DNA of 64,000 bases. It comes from Muribaculum sp. GTDB lineage: Bacteria; Bacillota; Clostridia; Lachnospirales; Lachnospiraceae. The stretch spans positions 1 through 64,000 of the forward strand of contig JAMPHH010000006.1 of the NCBI GenBank assembly GCA_023663505.1. Reading direction: 5' to 3'. The translations under genes and the position numbers were made by a program. Position 1 is the stretch's first letter; each line of letters begins with the position of its first letter. Of this stretch, positions 1-7,434 are shown one piece after another. The notes below the pieces were generated by a model. That model had not been told where the DNA came from. It was given only the letters and a program-made list of their open reading frames with translations, and ran no database searches.

Positions 1-68
1 ATTTTTCTTGAAATTTCAAGCGGTCTCACCTGTTTTGTGGGTGGGAAAGTTGAGTCAATAAGAATAAT

Positions 69-93
69 CGGAGTTGAAAATCTCCGTTTTTTT
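69..93. terminator. short intrinsic terminator, possibly two-way
   Basis: A 5-bp stem (CGGAG/CTCCG) with an 8-nt loop is followed by seven T on the + strand. This would end transcription of a gene upstream of the window. On the minus strand the same stem is followed by ATTATTCTTATT, so it could also end the mini-gene at 108-197. The stem is short. Confidence 0.55.
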
Positions 94-107
94 GTGTAGA
101 AAAATTT

Positions 108-197
108 TCATAGTTTTTCAGGCTTTGCCTCCAAGATTTGAATGAGGTCATACGCCATCGCCTTGCGGGTATCTTGTCTTTCTGCTTCGGCTTCCAT
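108..197 (-). CDS. 29-residue hypothetical protein with its own promoter and strong ribosome site
   Basis: A 29-codon ORF begins with MEAEAERQDTRKAMAYDL and ends in AKPEKL. It is preceded by AAGGAGGAC with 6 nt before the ATG, close to an ideal Shine-Dalgarno site. A sigma-A-type promoter lies about 35 nt upstream (231-259) and a small hairpin terminator lies just past the stop. Promoter, ribosome site, ORF and terminator thus make a complete minimal gene. The peptide is charged and probably helical, with no membrane segment. It could also be the surviving head of a longer, truncated gene. Function unknown. Confidence 0.45.
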   Translation of the reverse strand: MEAEAERQDTRKAMAYDLIQILEAKPEKL

Positions 198-230
198 GCG
201 GTTGTCCTCCTTCCTTTTTAGGATGTCTTT

Positions 231-259
231 ATTATAACACAAGCAACGGTTTACACCAA
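231..259 (-). promoter_or_regulatory. promoter of the 29-codon ORF
   Basis: On the minus strand TTGGTG (254-259), a 17-nt spacer and a perfect TATAAT (231-236) precede the ORF at 108-197. The spacing is ideal and the -10 box is exact. Confidence 0.6.
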
Positions 260-299
260 GAGGGAATTTATAAGATTTAAAGAGAGAGGATATGATTGG

Positions 300-1250
300 A
301 TGAAAAGAGGGATTGTGGCAGGGGGATTGGCGTTTGTGCTTTTGTTGGCGGGGATCATGCTATTGTGGAGATGGCAGAAGCCGGAGGCGCAGGAGGAGGG
401 GAATCCTGTGAAGGCGGATGGGGAGTTTGCGCAGTCACTTGGGGAATCCGCTCGGACAGAGGAGATGGCTTCCGGCGAGGTTTCAATTACGCAAGGGGGC
501 TTGGAGTGTGTGGCAATCCGCGTAGGGCAGAGCGGGTCGGATGCTCTGGCGGCTTCCGGAAGCGGCGTGGTCTTGGAGATGTCGGAGGATGTGCTGTGGG
601 TCGTGACTGCGGGGCATGTGTTGGAGAGAGCGGGAGATGAGAATCCCGTGTATGTGGATTTCCCGAATGTGCAGGACTTCGTGAAAGACATGACGGCGCA
701 GCACGCGAATTATGATATGGCGGCACAACGCATGGATTATGACTATGCGGCAGAGCGGCGCACGGACTATTGTCTTGCGGAGGAGCAACGCACGGACTAT
801 GGTTTTGCAGTGGAGCAGCGCGAGGATAATGACTTTGTGGCGGTGCAGTGTTTGGATTATGCTGTCGTGACGGAGGCTGACTTGGCTTTCCTGAGATTGG
901 AGAGGGAGGAGCTTCCTGAGGATGTGTGGCAGGATTTGAGAGCTGCAGAGAAGGACAAGGACAGCTATGACGCGCTTCAGGCATCGGATAAGGTGTATCT
1001 GTCGGGGTATCGGGAGGGCAGCTTGCTTGTTTGTGAGGGGATTTTGGAAGAATTTTGGATTTATGTGGAGGATTTTGAACAATATATGATGCTGGCAAGG
1101 TGTGAGGTTTATTCGGGAATGTCAGGGGGAGGGCTCTATGACGGGGAAGGGCATCTGATTGGTATTGTCTGTGGGAATAATGAGCAGGGAGAGGTGGCGG
1201 CAGTGCCGCTGCATGTGGTGGAGTCGAGATTTGAGGATATCAGATTTTAA
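300..1250 (+). CDS. membrane-anchored trypsin-like serine protease
   Basis: The 316-residue protein has an N-terminal hydrophobic segment (about 5-23), so it is probably anchored with the protease outside the cell. The trypsin-fold triad can be read: His106 in TAGHV, Asp194 in EADLAFL and Ser275 in GMSGGGL. It lacks a PDZ domain, so it is not a full HtrA. Between His and Asp lie six tandem 10-residue units (131-190) of the form xAxQRxDYxx, an insertion not usual for the fold. The start follows AGAGAGAGGA by 9 nt; an earlier ATG at 292 stops after three codons. Substrate unknown. It stands alone, followed by a 217-nt gap. Confidence 0.8.
   Translation: MKRGIVAGGLAFVLLLAGIMLLWRWQKPEAQEEGNPVKADGEFAQSLGESARTEEMASGEVSITQGGLECVAIRVGQSGSDALAASGSGVVLEMSEDVLWVVTAGHVLERAGDENPVYVDFPNVQDFVKDMTAQHANYDMAAQRMDYDYAAERRTDYCLAEEQRTDYGFAVEQREDNDFVAVQCLDYAVVTEADLAFLRLEREELPEDVWQDLRAAEKDKDSYDALQASDKVYLSGYREGSLLVCEGILEEFWIYVEDFEQYMMLARCEVYSGMSGGGLYDGEGHLIGIVCGNNEQGEVAAVPLHVVESRFEDIRF
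690..869 (+). repeat. six 30-bp tandem coding repeats in the protease
   Basis: Six in-frame units of 30 bp encode MTAQHANYDM, AAQRMDYDYA, AERRTDYCLA, EEQRTDYGFA, VEQREDNDFV and AVQCLDYAVV. The (R/x)xDY core repeats. The units have diverged, so the expansion is not very recent. Confidence 0.75.
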
Positions 1251-1267
1251 AATATCTGGCGAGGGTG

Positions 1268-1308
1268 TTGACAAAATAAAATCTATTTGATATCATAATG
1301 ATATCAAA
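1268..1308 (+). promoter_or_regulatory. promoter with a 23-bp perfect palindrome over the -10 box
   Basis: TTGACA (1268-1273), a 17-nt spacer and TATCAT (1291-1296) form a good sigma-A promoter. A perfect palindrome occupies 1286-1308: left arm TTTGATATCAT, centre A1297, right arm ATGATATCAAA. It covers the -10 box, the usual position of a repressor operator. It lies about 160 nt upstream of the SPFH gene. The regulator is not known; the ribbon-helix-helix protein at 2490 in the same operon is the obvious candidate. Confidence 0.65.
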
Positions 1309-1356
1309 ACGATGAGCTTTTATAAAGCATAGCTCTATAGCTGTCGTCAGAATATG

Positions 1357-1432
1357 ATTCCCGCGGGCAATGAGCGCAAATCCGATAAATGTGTATTGGC
1401 GAATGCCGCAAGGGGGTGTTGACGGTTCGTTT
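1357..1432 (+). repeat. intergenic repeat family C, copy C1
   Basis: The stretch starts ATTCCCGCGGGCAATGAGC and continues through GGCGAATGCCGC to AGGGGGTGTTGAC. The same blocks in the same order occur inverted at 17654-17793 (C2). The centre is variable. It lies between the palindromic promoter and the SPFH gene, so it would form part of that operon's leader RNA. Confidence 0.55.
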
Positions 1433-1467
1433 GTGGGCTATGACAAATCACAAGGGAGGATAAGGAG

Positions 1468-2490
1468 ATGGAGGAGAAGCTTTACACAACCAAGAAAAAC
1501 GGAATAATCGGGTTACTGGCGGTGATAGGCGTTTATGTGTTGGCGATAGCGGCGATTATTTACGGTGCGGTTCAGTTAGGGAGCGGCGCTCTCGGCTCGG
1601 GAGTGTTGGTTGCGCTCGGGATTATTGTGTGCTGTGTCGCTTGGATTCCGCTTTGCGGGCTTAAGATTCTGAGACCGCAGGAAGCGTTGGTATTGACCCT
1701 GTTCGGGCGATATATTGGTACATTGAAGGAGGAGGGGTTCTACATGGTGAATCCTTTCTGTGCCGCGGTGAATCCGGCGGCGCACACCAAGCTTGCCCAG
1801 AGCGGCGACACACAGCCCAAGTCGGCGGCGGGATCTTCGCCGGCGGAAATGGCAGCAGTCACAGTGGAGGTGGCGAGCAAAAAGATTTCCTTGAAGGCGA
1901 TGACGCTGAGCAACGGAAGGCAGAAGATCAACGATTGTCTTGGCAATCCGGTGGAGATAGGGATTGCGGTGATCTGGCGCGTGAGGGACACGGCGAAGGC
2001 GGTTTTTAACGTAGACAATTACAAGGAATATCTGTCACTGCAATGTGACAGCGCGCTTCGGGATGTTGTGCGCATTTATCCCTATGACGTGGCTCAGAAT
2101 GTGGACACCACAGGGGACGGCATGGCGGACGAGGGGAGTCTTAGAGGCTCGGCGGAGATCGTGGCAGCCCGTATCAAGGATAAGATTCAGAGCAAGGTGA
2201 ACGAGGCGGGGCTTGAGATTATTGAAGCGCGGATCACCTATCTCGCATATGCGCCGGAGATCGCATCTGTCATGCTGCAGCGGCAGCAGGCGTCCGCAAT
2301 CGTTGACGCGCGCAAAATGATCGTGGACGGTGCGGTAGGCATGGTGGAGATGGCATTGGAGCGCCTAAACGAGAAGCAGACGGTGCAGCTTGATGAGGAG
2401 CGGAAGGCGGCAATGGTATCTAACCTGCTCGTGGTTCTGTGCGGCAACCATGACGCTCAGCCCGTCGTGAACTCGGGAAGCCTGTACTGA
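1468..2490 (+). CDS. SPFH/band-7 (stomatin-like) membrane protein
   Basis: The 340-residue protein starts with two hydrophobic segments (about 12-35 and 43-65). The typical SPFH entry follows, with ILRPQEALVLTLFGRYIGTL then EEGFYMVNPF, and a charged helical C-terminal half (Ala/Arg/Gln/Glu-rich around 265-325). SPFH proteins oligomerise on membranes and organise membrane domains or partner proteins. AGGGAGGATAAGGAG lies directly before the ATG. The stop overlaps the next start (TGATG), so the ribbon-helix-helix gene is translationally coupled. A possible role is membrane-stress response, from family knowledge only. Confidence 0.85.
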   Translation: MEEKLYTTKKNGIIGLLAVIGVYVLAIAAIIYGAVQLGSGALGSGVLVALGIIVCCVAWIPLCGLKILRPQEALVLTLFGRYIGTLKEEGFYMVNPFCAAVNPAAHTKLAQSGDTQPKSAAGSSPAEMAAVTVEVASKKISLKAMTLSNGRQKINDCLGNPVEIGIAVIWRVRDTAKAVFNVDNYKEYLSLQCDSALRDVVRIYPYDVAQNVDTTGDGMADEGSLRGSAEIVAARIKDKIQSKVNEAGLEIIEARITYLAYAPEIASVMLQRQQASAIVDARKMIVDGAVGMVEMALERLNEKQTVQLDEERKAAMVSNLLVVLCGNHDAQPVVNSGSLY

Positions 2491-2687
2491 TGGCTGAGAA
2501 GAAACAAGTTCCCCTTCGCCTGTCCGAGAAGTTGTATGCCGATATTGCCGCATGGGCAGAAGACGATTTTCGCTCTGTGAACGGACAGATTGAATATCTG
2601 TTGTCAGAGTGTGTCAGACAGCGCAAGAAGGATGGAAAATATGTGTCGGAGGAGCTTGACGTGCCGCCCGAGCTGGATATTCATTAG
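2490..2687 (+). CDS. Arc-like ribbon-helix-helix DNA-binding protein
   Basis: The 65-residue protein begins with VPLRLSEKLYADIAAWAE, the pattern of an Arc/MetJ-type strand followed by helix A. Then come FRSVNGQIEYLLSECVRQRK (helix B) and an acidic tail. Such proteins bind palindromic DNA as dimers of dimers. Its ATG overlaps the SPFH stop by one base. A 23-bp palindrome sits on the operon promoter at 1286-1308, so autoregulation is a reasonable inference. It could instead act as an antitoxin-like partner, but no toxin gene is visible. Confidence 0.7.
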   Translation: MAEKKQVPLRLSEKLYADIAAWAEDDFRSVNGQIEYLLSECVRQRKKDGKYVSEELDVPPELDIH

Positions 2688-2696
2688 GGCGGGAGT

Positions 2697-2715
2697 TAAG
2701 TCAACAACCCCACTG
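2697..2715 (+). repeat. short remnant of repeat family C
   Basis: TTAAGTCAACAACCCCACTGC matches the end of copy C2 (TTAAGTCAATAACCCCGCTGC at 17652) with two changes. Only this edge is recognisable; the rest of the 112-nt gap before the DUF1648 gene does not match. Confidence 0.35.
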
Positions 2716-2799
2716 CGACACTTCCTTGAGATTTGTGTCTGCACGCTGCATGCCACAAACTCGTTATGCGCAGAAAACAGCGCAGAAATGAGGATAAAT

Positions 2800-3279
2800 A
2801 TGAGAAAATTATACATTACCAAATGGCATATTGCGATTGAGATTGTCGCTTATGTGCTGATCGCTGCGTCGTTTATCGTGGCTATCGTGGGACAATATAC
2901 GCTACCCGACCGTATGCCCACTCATTATGATTTGGCGGGAAACGTAGATGGATATGGCTCACCGAGCTTCCTTTTTGTCATGCCGGTCACCATGCTTATC
3001 TGCAATCTGCTCATCAGCATGATCGCGCATTTTATGAATCCCGCCCTGTGGAACATGCCCTTTAAGATAAAGCCTGACAGGAAGGTCGCGGTGTATCGGG
3101 ATATCGTGTCCCTATATGTGTGGATAGAGTTGGAGATTGCGCTGTTCAATCTGGGGTTTGTTGTCATGTGCTATACACAGAGAATGGAGGGAATCATGCT
3201 CCTTGCGATGGTTTTCATGGCCGCGCCCATGATCACGGTGATTTGCTGTGTTATATTGGCGGCAAGGCATAACAAATAA
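2800..3279 (+). CDS. DUF1648 membrane protein
   Basis: The 159-residue protein begins MRKLYITKW. It has four hydrophobic segments (about 9-31, 52-75, 103-123 and 131-153). The segment DRMPTHYDLAGNVDGYGS after the first helix is the DUF1648 signature (P.HY...G..D.wg), also seen in SdpI-type immunity proteins. I start at 2800, after a GAGGA element. An upstream in-frame ATG at 2590 would overlap the ribbon-helix-helix gene and add an unrelated sequence. The SPFH/RHH/DUF1648 set suggests a joint envelope function. Biochemical role unknown. Confidence 0.75.
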   Translation: MRKLYITKWHIAIEIVAYVLIAASFIVAIVGQYTLPDRMPTHYDLAGNVDGYGSPSFLFVMPVTMLICNLLISMIAHFMNPALWNMPFKIKPDRKVAVYRDIVSLYVWIELEIALFNLGFVVMCYTQRMEGIMLLAMVFMAAPMITVICCVILAARHNK

Positions 3280-3334
3280 GTAATAGTTCAGCCATAGAAT
3301 GATTTGTTAGTTGAGCATATTTTCTTTGCACGGG

Positions 3335-3569
3335 TATCAAGGCGGGAGATGACGGCGAGTGTTTTGCGGACTTCGGCGGAGGTTGGAGCGTTTTCTTATA
3401 GTGCGTTCAGAACCTAGGGTGAAATGCGCATGGATGCGCATTTTAGGCTCTAGGTGCATGGATGCACCTTAGAGCCGACCCGCAAATTGCAATATCCACC
3501 CCCGCACTATTAGAAAACACCCAACCGCAGCCAGTCCGCAAAACACCCCCTGTCATCTCCCGCCGCCCC
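3335..3569. repeat. long-hairpin repeat family A, copy A1
   Basis: The outer arms at 3341-3372 and 3533-3564 are reverse complements at 29 of 32 positions (starting GGCGGGAGATGAC). The stem continues imperfectly (TTTTCTTATAGTGCG against CGCACTATTAGAAAA). The tip holds two perfect small hairpins, AAATGCGCATGGATGCGCATTT-like and GGTGCATGGATGCACC. Related copies lie at 40125-40370 (inverted) and 50422-50658. It has no ORF of its own. It separates the DUF1648 gene from the kinase gene. Confidence 0.85.
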
Positions 3570-3640
3570 TGTACTATGATTTGAAGGCTGACCCCTTACA
3601 AAATGCTATTACAAAATACCCCCTTAGGGAAGATATTTGA

Positions 3641-3669
3641 TTGCTTTTCTCGCCCTCGCATGTTATGAT
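3641..3669 (+). promoter_or_regulatory. putative promoter of the sensor kinase gene
   Basis: TTGCTT (3641-3646), a 17-nt spacer and TATGAT (3664-3669) lie 31 nt before the ATG at 3700. Both boxes differ from consensus. Confidence 0.4.
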
Positions 3670-3699
3670 ATATGTACTTATTTTTTGTGAGGAGAGAGT

Positions 3700-5607
3700 A
3701 TGTATTCTGTATTCATTGCGGTGCAATATTTGGGAATCATTGTCCTTGTGGCGGAGATTTTGTATATATATCGTCAGAAAAGCTCACAGCTGCAGACCCT
3801 GATGCTGACAGTGGCGGTCTCCACGCTGATCAACTTTATCGGGTATTTATTTGAGATGCGTGCCACAACGCAGGAGTTGGCATTGCAGGCGGTCAAGTTT
3901 ATCTATCTTGGAAAACCGTATATTCTCTTGGGGACTTTCCTTTTTATCATTCAATATTATAAGGTGAAATGCCCGCCGTGGGTGAAGGGGGCGCTGTGCT
4001 GCCTTCACATCGGCATCACCGTTTTGGTGCTGGAATGTGAGAGGATTCCATGGTATTATAGCAGTATAGGCTATACATATGACGGCTATTTCCCGCATCT
4101 GGTGCTGGGCAAGGGATTTGCCTATCTTATTTACAGCGGCATGATCGTGGTGTATTTGACGGTGATCCTTGTACTCGGAGTGATCCATTACCGTAGGACG
4201 GCTGACAAGGTGGAGCGCAAGAGAATCGTTTATCTGAGCGGCGCCTCGGTCATTTCGGCGGCGGGGCTTTTGATTTATTTTAGCGGCATTACCAGAGGGT
4301 ATGACTCTACGCTCCCCGCGTATGTGATCTCCACGACTCTGCTGTTTATCTCGATGCTGCGTTACAATCTGTTGGATACCATGGATTTGGTGCGCGAGAG
4401 CGTGATGGACGATTTTTCAGACGGTCTGGTGGTTTTGGACGGGGATTCGAGGTTGATCTATGCCAATCCCGTGGTACAGAAGATCTATCCTGATCTGGGT
4501 ACGGAGAATTATGCGGCTGTGTTGGAGGAGCTTGACAAGCTGGTCTCTTACAAGGAGCAGTTTTTCAAGAAGGACAGGATTTATCAGATTGATGAAAAGG
4601 AGATTATCCGAGGGCAGACCACCTACGGAAAGATGTATATAGTCGGCGATATCACGGATCAGTACAACTATACGGTTCAGTTGGAGAAACAGACCATTAT
4701 TGCGGAGCAGGCGAATCGGGCAAAATCAGACTTCCTCGCGAAGATGTCCCATGAGATACGCACTCCTATTAACTCCGTTCTGGGCATGAATGAGATGATC
4801 CTGCGCGAGTGCAGCGAGCCGGACATACGGAAATACGCAAGAGATGTGAAGTCCTCGGCGAATGCTCTGCTCAGTATCATCAACGAGATTTTGGATCTGT
4901 CCAAGATAGAATCCGGCAAGCTGGAGATCATTCCGGTGGAATATGAGTTAAACAGCCTATTAAATGACGTGTTACATATGATTTATGTGAGGGCAAGGGA
5001 CAAGGGTCTGAAGCTGGAGATTCAGGTGCAGGAGACCATTCCGAACAAGCTGTATGGCGATGATGTGAGAATCCGTCAGATTTTGACCAATCTATTGACT
5101 AATGCGGTCAAATACACCTTGGAGGGCAGCGTCACCCTGCGGATCAACGGCAGGCTTGAGGGAGAGTCCGTGACCCTGCGCTGTGAAGTGATCGATACGG
5201 GAATCGGGATCATGGAAGCGACAGAGACGGAGGGGAGGGAGGATATCGCTTCTCATGAGAGAACGGCTTCTCATGAGGGAACGGCTTCTCATGAGGGAAA
5301 GGCTTCTCATGAGGGAATGAATTCTCATGAGGAACAGCCGCAGCTTTTACCTGAGATAGAGGAATTTGACCTCGGCTATGCAAGGATGAATCTGCGTGAT
5401 GACGGGCTGATCCGCCAGACGATGCTGCAGATTCGCCAGACCATGAAGGGCGAGATGGAGGCATTGGACAGACTGGCAGGAGAGCTTGAGGGTGCGCAGG
5501 GGAAGCTGCCCTGCAGGAATACCGTATTCGATTACACAGAACATTTATCGTTCTTTGCTGGGCAAATTTTATGTGCAGTTTTGTCCTGTGGACGAGGAAA
5601 TGTTTGA
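3700..5607 (+). CDS. 7TM/PAS sensor histidine kinase, ATPase domain truncated (probably decayed)
   Basis: The 635-residue product has seven hydrophobic segments (1-225, 7TM-type sensor), a PAS-like region (about 228-325) and an H-box KMSHEIRTPINSVLG. An N-box (QILTNLLTNAVKY) and the first G-box (DTGIGI) follow. The F-box and second G-box (GTGLGL), which hold the ATP lid, are absent. In their place are five 18-bp repeats (5248-5337), and then a helical stretch resembling the start of an Hpt domain but without its His. The frame then runs out over 5486-5607, where the receiver part continues in the +1 frame (next entry). Kinase activity is doubtful. GAGGAGAGAG supports the start. Confidence 0.75.
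   Translation: MYSVFIAVQYLGIIVLVAEILYIYRQKSSQLQTLMLTVAVSTLINFIGYLFEMRATTQELALQAVKFIYLGKPYILLGTFLFIIQYYKVKCPPWVKGALCCLHIGITVLVLECERIPWYYSSIGYTYDGYFPHLVLGKGFAYLIYSGMIVVYLTVILVLGVIHYRRTADKVERKRIVYLSGASVISAAGLLIYFSGITRGYDSTLPAYVISTTLLFISMLRYNLLDTMDLVRESVMDDFSDGLVVLDGDSRLIYANPVVQKIYPDLGTENYAAVLEELDKLVSYKEQFFKKDRIYQIDEKEIIRGQTTYGKMYIVGDITDQYNYTVQLEKQTIIAEQANRAKSDFLAKMSHEIRTPINSVLGMNEMILRECSEPDIRKYARDVKSSANALLSIINEILDLSKIESGKLEIIPVEYELNSLLNDVLHMIYVRARDKGLKLEIQVQETIPNKLYGDDVRIRQILTNLLTNAVKYTLEGSVTLRINGRLEGESVTLRCEVIDTGIGIMEATETEGREDIASHERTASHEGTASHEGKASHEGMNSHEEQPQLLPEIEEFDLGYARMNLRDDGLIRQTMLQIRQTMKGEMEALDRLAGELEGAQGKLPCRNTVFDYTEHLSFFAGQILCAVLSCGRGNV
5248..5337 (+). repeat. five 18-bp tandem repeats inside the kinase gene
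   Basis: Units of GCTTCTCATGAGGGAACG with one to a few changes encode ASHERT, ASHEGT, ASHEGK, ASHEGM and NSHEEQ. Each unit contains the palindrome CTCATGAG. The tract sits exactly where the ATP-lid part of the kinase is missing. Near-identity suggests recent slippage. Confidence 0.85.
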
Positions 5608-6256
5608 GCAGATGCATCAGTTGATGGCACCGGATTTGGCGTTGGTCTCTCTGGTCGGCATGAAGGAGGAGGGGAAGACGGTTTTGGCGTGCATGAAGGA
5701 CAAACACCCTAAGCTGCCGGTGCTTTGCGTGGGCAATCCTGCGGAGCTTAGCATGTTTGAGAGCGAGTTTGCGGAGAAGCAATTCTCCAAGCTGGTTCGT
5801 CCTGTTACCATCAGGGAGATCACGGAGGGAATCTATCAGTTGCTCAATATTCAGCTGGTTGGCGGTATGCTTTCCAACACAAGGGTAAACCGCAGGAAGC
5901 GTATCCTGCTGGTCGATGACAGCGCGATTCAGCTTCGCACCATGAAGGGGCTTTTGCAGACTGACTATGATGTGGATATGGCGACATCGGCAAAGGAGGC
6001 GATGACCCTGATCTATAAAAACGTGCCGGATCTGATATTTTTGGATTATGACATGCCGCAATGTGACGGGAAGATGACCTTTGAAATGTTCAAGAATGAC
6101 TCGATCTCCAGCGATATACCGGTGGTGTTTCTCACGGGCGTCACCGAGAAAAATAAGGTTTTGTCGGTGCTCAATATGTATCCGGCGGATTATTTGGTCA
6201 AGCCGGTGGATAAAAGCCGTGTGATGGAGACGATACACAATGTGTTTGAACAGTGA
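5486..6256 (+). CDS. receiver-domain half of the split hybrid kinase
   Basis: The 256-codon frame overlaps the kinase ORF in the +1 frame. Residues about 35-125 resemble a receiver without a phospho-acceptor (LMAPDLALVSLVG). Residues about 139-256 are a standard receiver: LLVDDS, phospho-acceptor Asp in LIFLDYDMPQCDG, Thr in VFLTG, Lys in YLVKPV. There is no convincing ribosome site; the formal start is TTG 5486 and ATG 5599 is an alternative. The order kinase, pseudo-receiver, receiver is that of one hybrid kinase. I read the pair as one gene broken by a frameshift near 5530-5600, unless translation is recoded there. Confidence 0.6.
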   Translation: MRVRRGSCPAGIPYSITQNIYRSLLGKFYVQFCPVDEEMFEQMHQLMAPDLALVSLVGMKEEGKTVLACMKDKHPKLPVLCVGNPAELSMFESEFAEKQFSKLVRPVTIREITEGIYQLLNIQLVGGMLSNTRVNRRKRILLVDDSAIQLRTMKGLLQTDYDVDMATSAKEAMTLIYKNVPDLIFLDYDMPQCDGKMTFEMFKNDSISSDIPVVFLTGVTEKNKVLSVLNMYPADYLVKPVDKSRVMETIHNVFEQ

Positions 6257-6319
6257 GAGACAGGCGCGGGGATTGTTGACTGAGGCTGTCCTGTTGAGAA
6301 GGAAAGAGGGATAAAGTAT

Positions 6320-7360
6320 ATGAGAGAGGTTACACTTGGTTCTACGGGAATTACCACTGTGCAGAATGCCTTTGGCGCTCTGCCGATACAGCGGACGGAT
6401 ATGGGGACGGCGAAGGATATCCTTCGCAGGGCTTACGAGGGCGGTATGCGCTTCTTTGACACGGCGAGGGCGTACAGCGACAGCGAGGAAAAGCTGGGCG
6501 AGGCGTTTGGCGATATCTGGGAGGAGGGAGAGCGGGAGAAATTCTTCATTGCCACCAAGACAATGGCGAAAACGCCGGAAGAATTCAGGGAGCAGTTGAA
6601 GACCTCCCTGCACAATCTGCGCACGGATTACATAGATATCTACCAATTTCATTGTGTGAATCAATGCTATGCGCCCGGGGACGGTACGGGGATGTACGAG
6701 TGTATGCAGGAGGCGAAGGCGCAGGGGAAGATTCGTCATATCGGTGTGACGGCACACAAGCTTGAGGTTGCCTTTGAATGTGTGAGATCCGGTCTGTACG
6801 AGACCTTGCAGTTCCCGTTTAGCTATCTATCCTCCGGGAAGGAGATAGAGTTGGTGCAAGCCTGCAAGGAGGCAAACATGGGATTTATTGCCATGAAGGG
6901 GCTTGCGGGCGGTTTGATCCACAACGCGAAGGCGGCTATGGCGTTTATGCTGCAGTTTGACAATGTGCTGCCGATCTGGGGGATTCAGAGAATGGAGGAG
7001 CTCGAGGAATGGCTGGAGTTTATGGAGCATGAGCCCGCTTATGATGACGAGGTGAAGGCTTTCATTGGGAAGGAGCAGGAGGAGCTCGCCGGAGATTTCT
7101 GCAGAGGGTGCGGTTATTGTATGCCATGTCCGGCGGGAATTATGATCAATCAGTGCGCCAGAATGTCGCTTATGCTGCGCCGCACGCCCGCGGGGAACTG
7201 GCTGTCAGGAAATATGCAGGCGGAGATGGCAAAGATTGAGGACTGCCTAAACTGCGGGCAGTGTAAGACAAGGTGTCCCTATGAGCTCGACACGCCGGAG
7301 CTTCTTAAGAAGAATCTGGAGGACTACAAGCTTGTGCTTGCGGGCAAGGTGGAGGTATAA
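6320..7360 (+). CDS. aldo/keto reductase with C-terminal 4Fe-4S ferredoxin-like tail
   Basis: The 346-residue enzyme has the AKR barrel: start VTLGSTGITTVQNAFGALPI, catalytic-type Asp and Tyr in FFDTARAYSDSE, Lys in ATKT, and IYQFHCVNQ. Around residues 257-330 it carries two cysteine clusters, CRGCGYCMPCPAGI and CLNCGQCKTRCPYEL, typical of AKRs with an Fe-S tail in anaerobes. It probably reduces an unidentified carbonyl compound with NAD(P)H, perhaps passing electrons to ferredoxin. GAAGGAAAGAGGG precedes the ATG. It is a single gene after the split kinase. Confidence 0.85.
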   Translation: MREVTLGSTGITTVQNAFGALPIQRTDMGTAKDILRRAYEGGMRFFDTARAYSDSEEKLGEAFGDIWEEGEREKFFIATKTMAKTPEEFREQLKTSLHNLRTDYIDIYQFHCVNQCYAPGDGTGMYECMQEAKAQGKIRHIGVTAHKLEVAFECVRSGLYETLQFPFSYLSSGKEIELVQACKEANMGFIAMKGLAGGLIHNAKAAMAFMLQFDNVLPIWGIQRMEELEEWLEFMEHEPAYDDEVKAFIGKEQEELAGDFCRGCGYCMPCPAGIMINQCARMSLMLRRTPAGNWLSGNMQAEMAKIEDCLNCGQCKTRCPYELDTPELLKKNLEDYKLVLAGKVEV

Positions 7361-7434
7361 CAGACAGACATATGGTATCAGAGTCAAAGCTTGGCGGAGG
7401 GCTGAGCTGTAACGGTATAGAAGTTATTCGTTTT

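Noticed and set aside
296..640. 114-codon frame overlapping the protease gene start
   Set aside because: It is rich in Gly/Cys/Arg, has no ribosome site, and runs in another frame under the clear protease gene.
5210..6757. 515-codon open frame on the minus strand
   Set aside because: It is antisense to the split kinase and the reductase, is rich in His/Arg/Leu, has no ribosome site, and its C-terminus just mirrors the 18-bp repeats.
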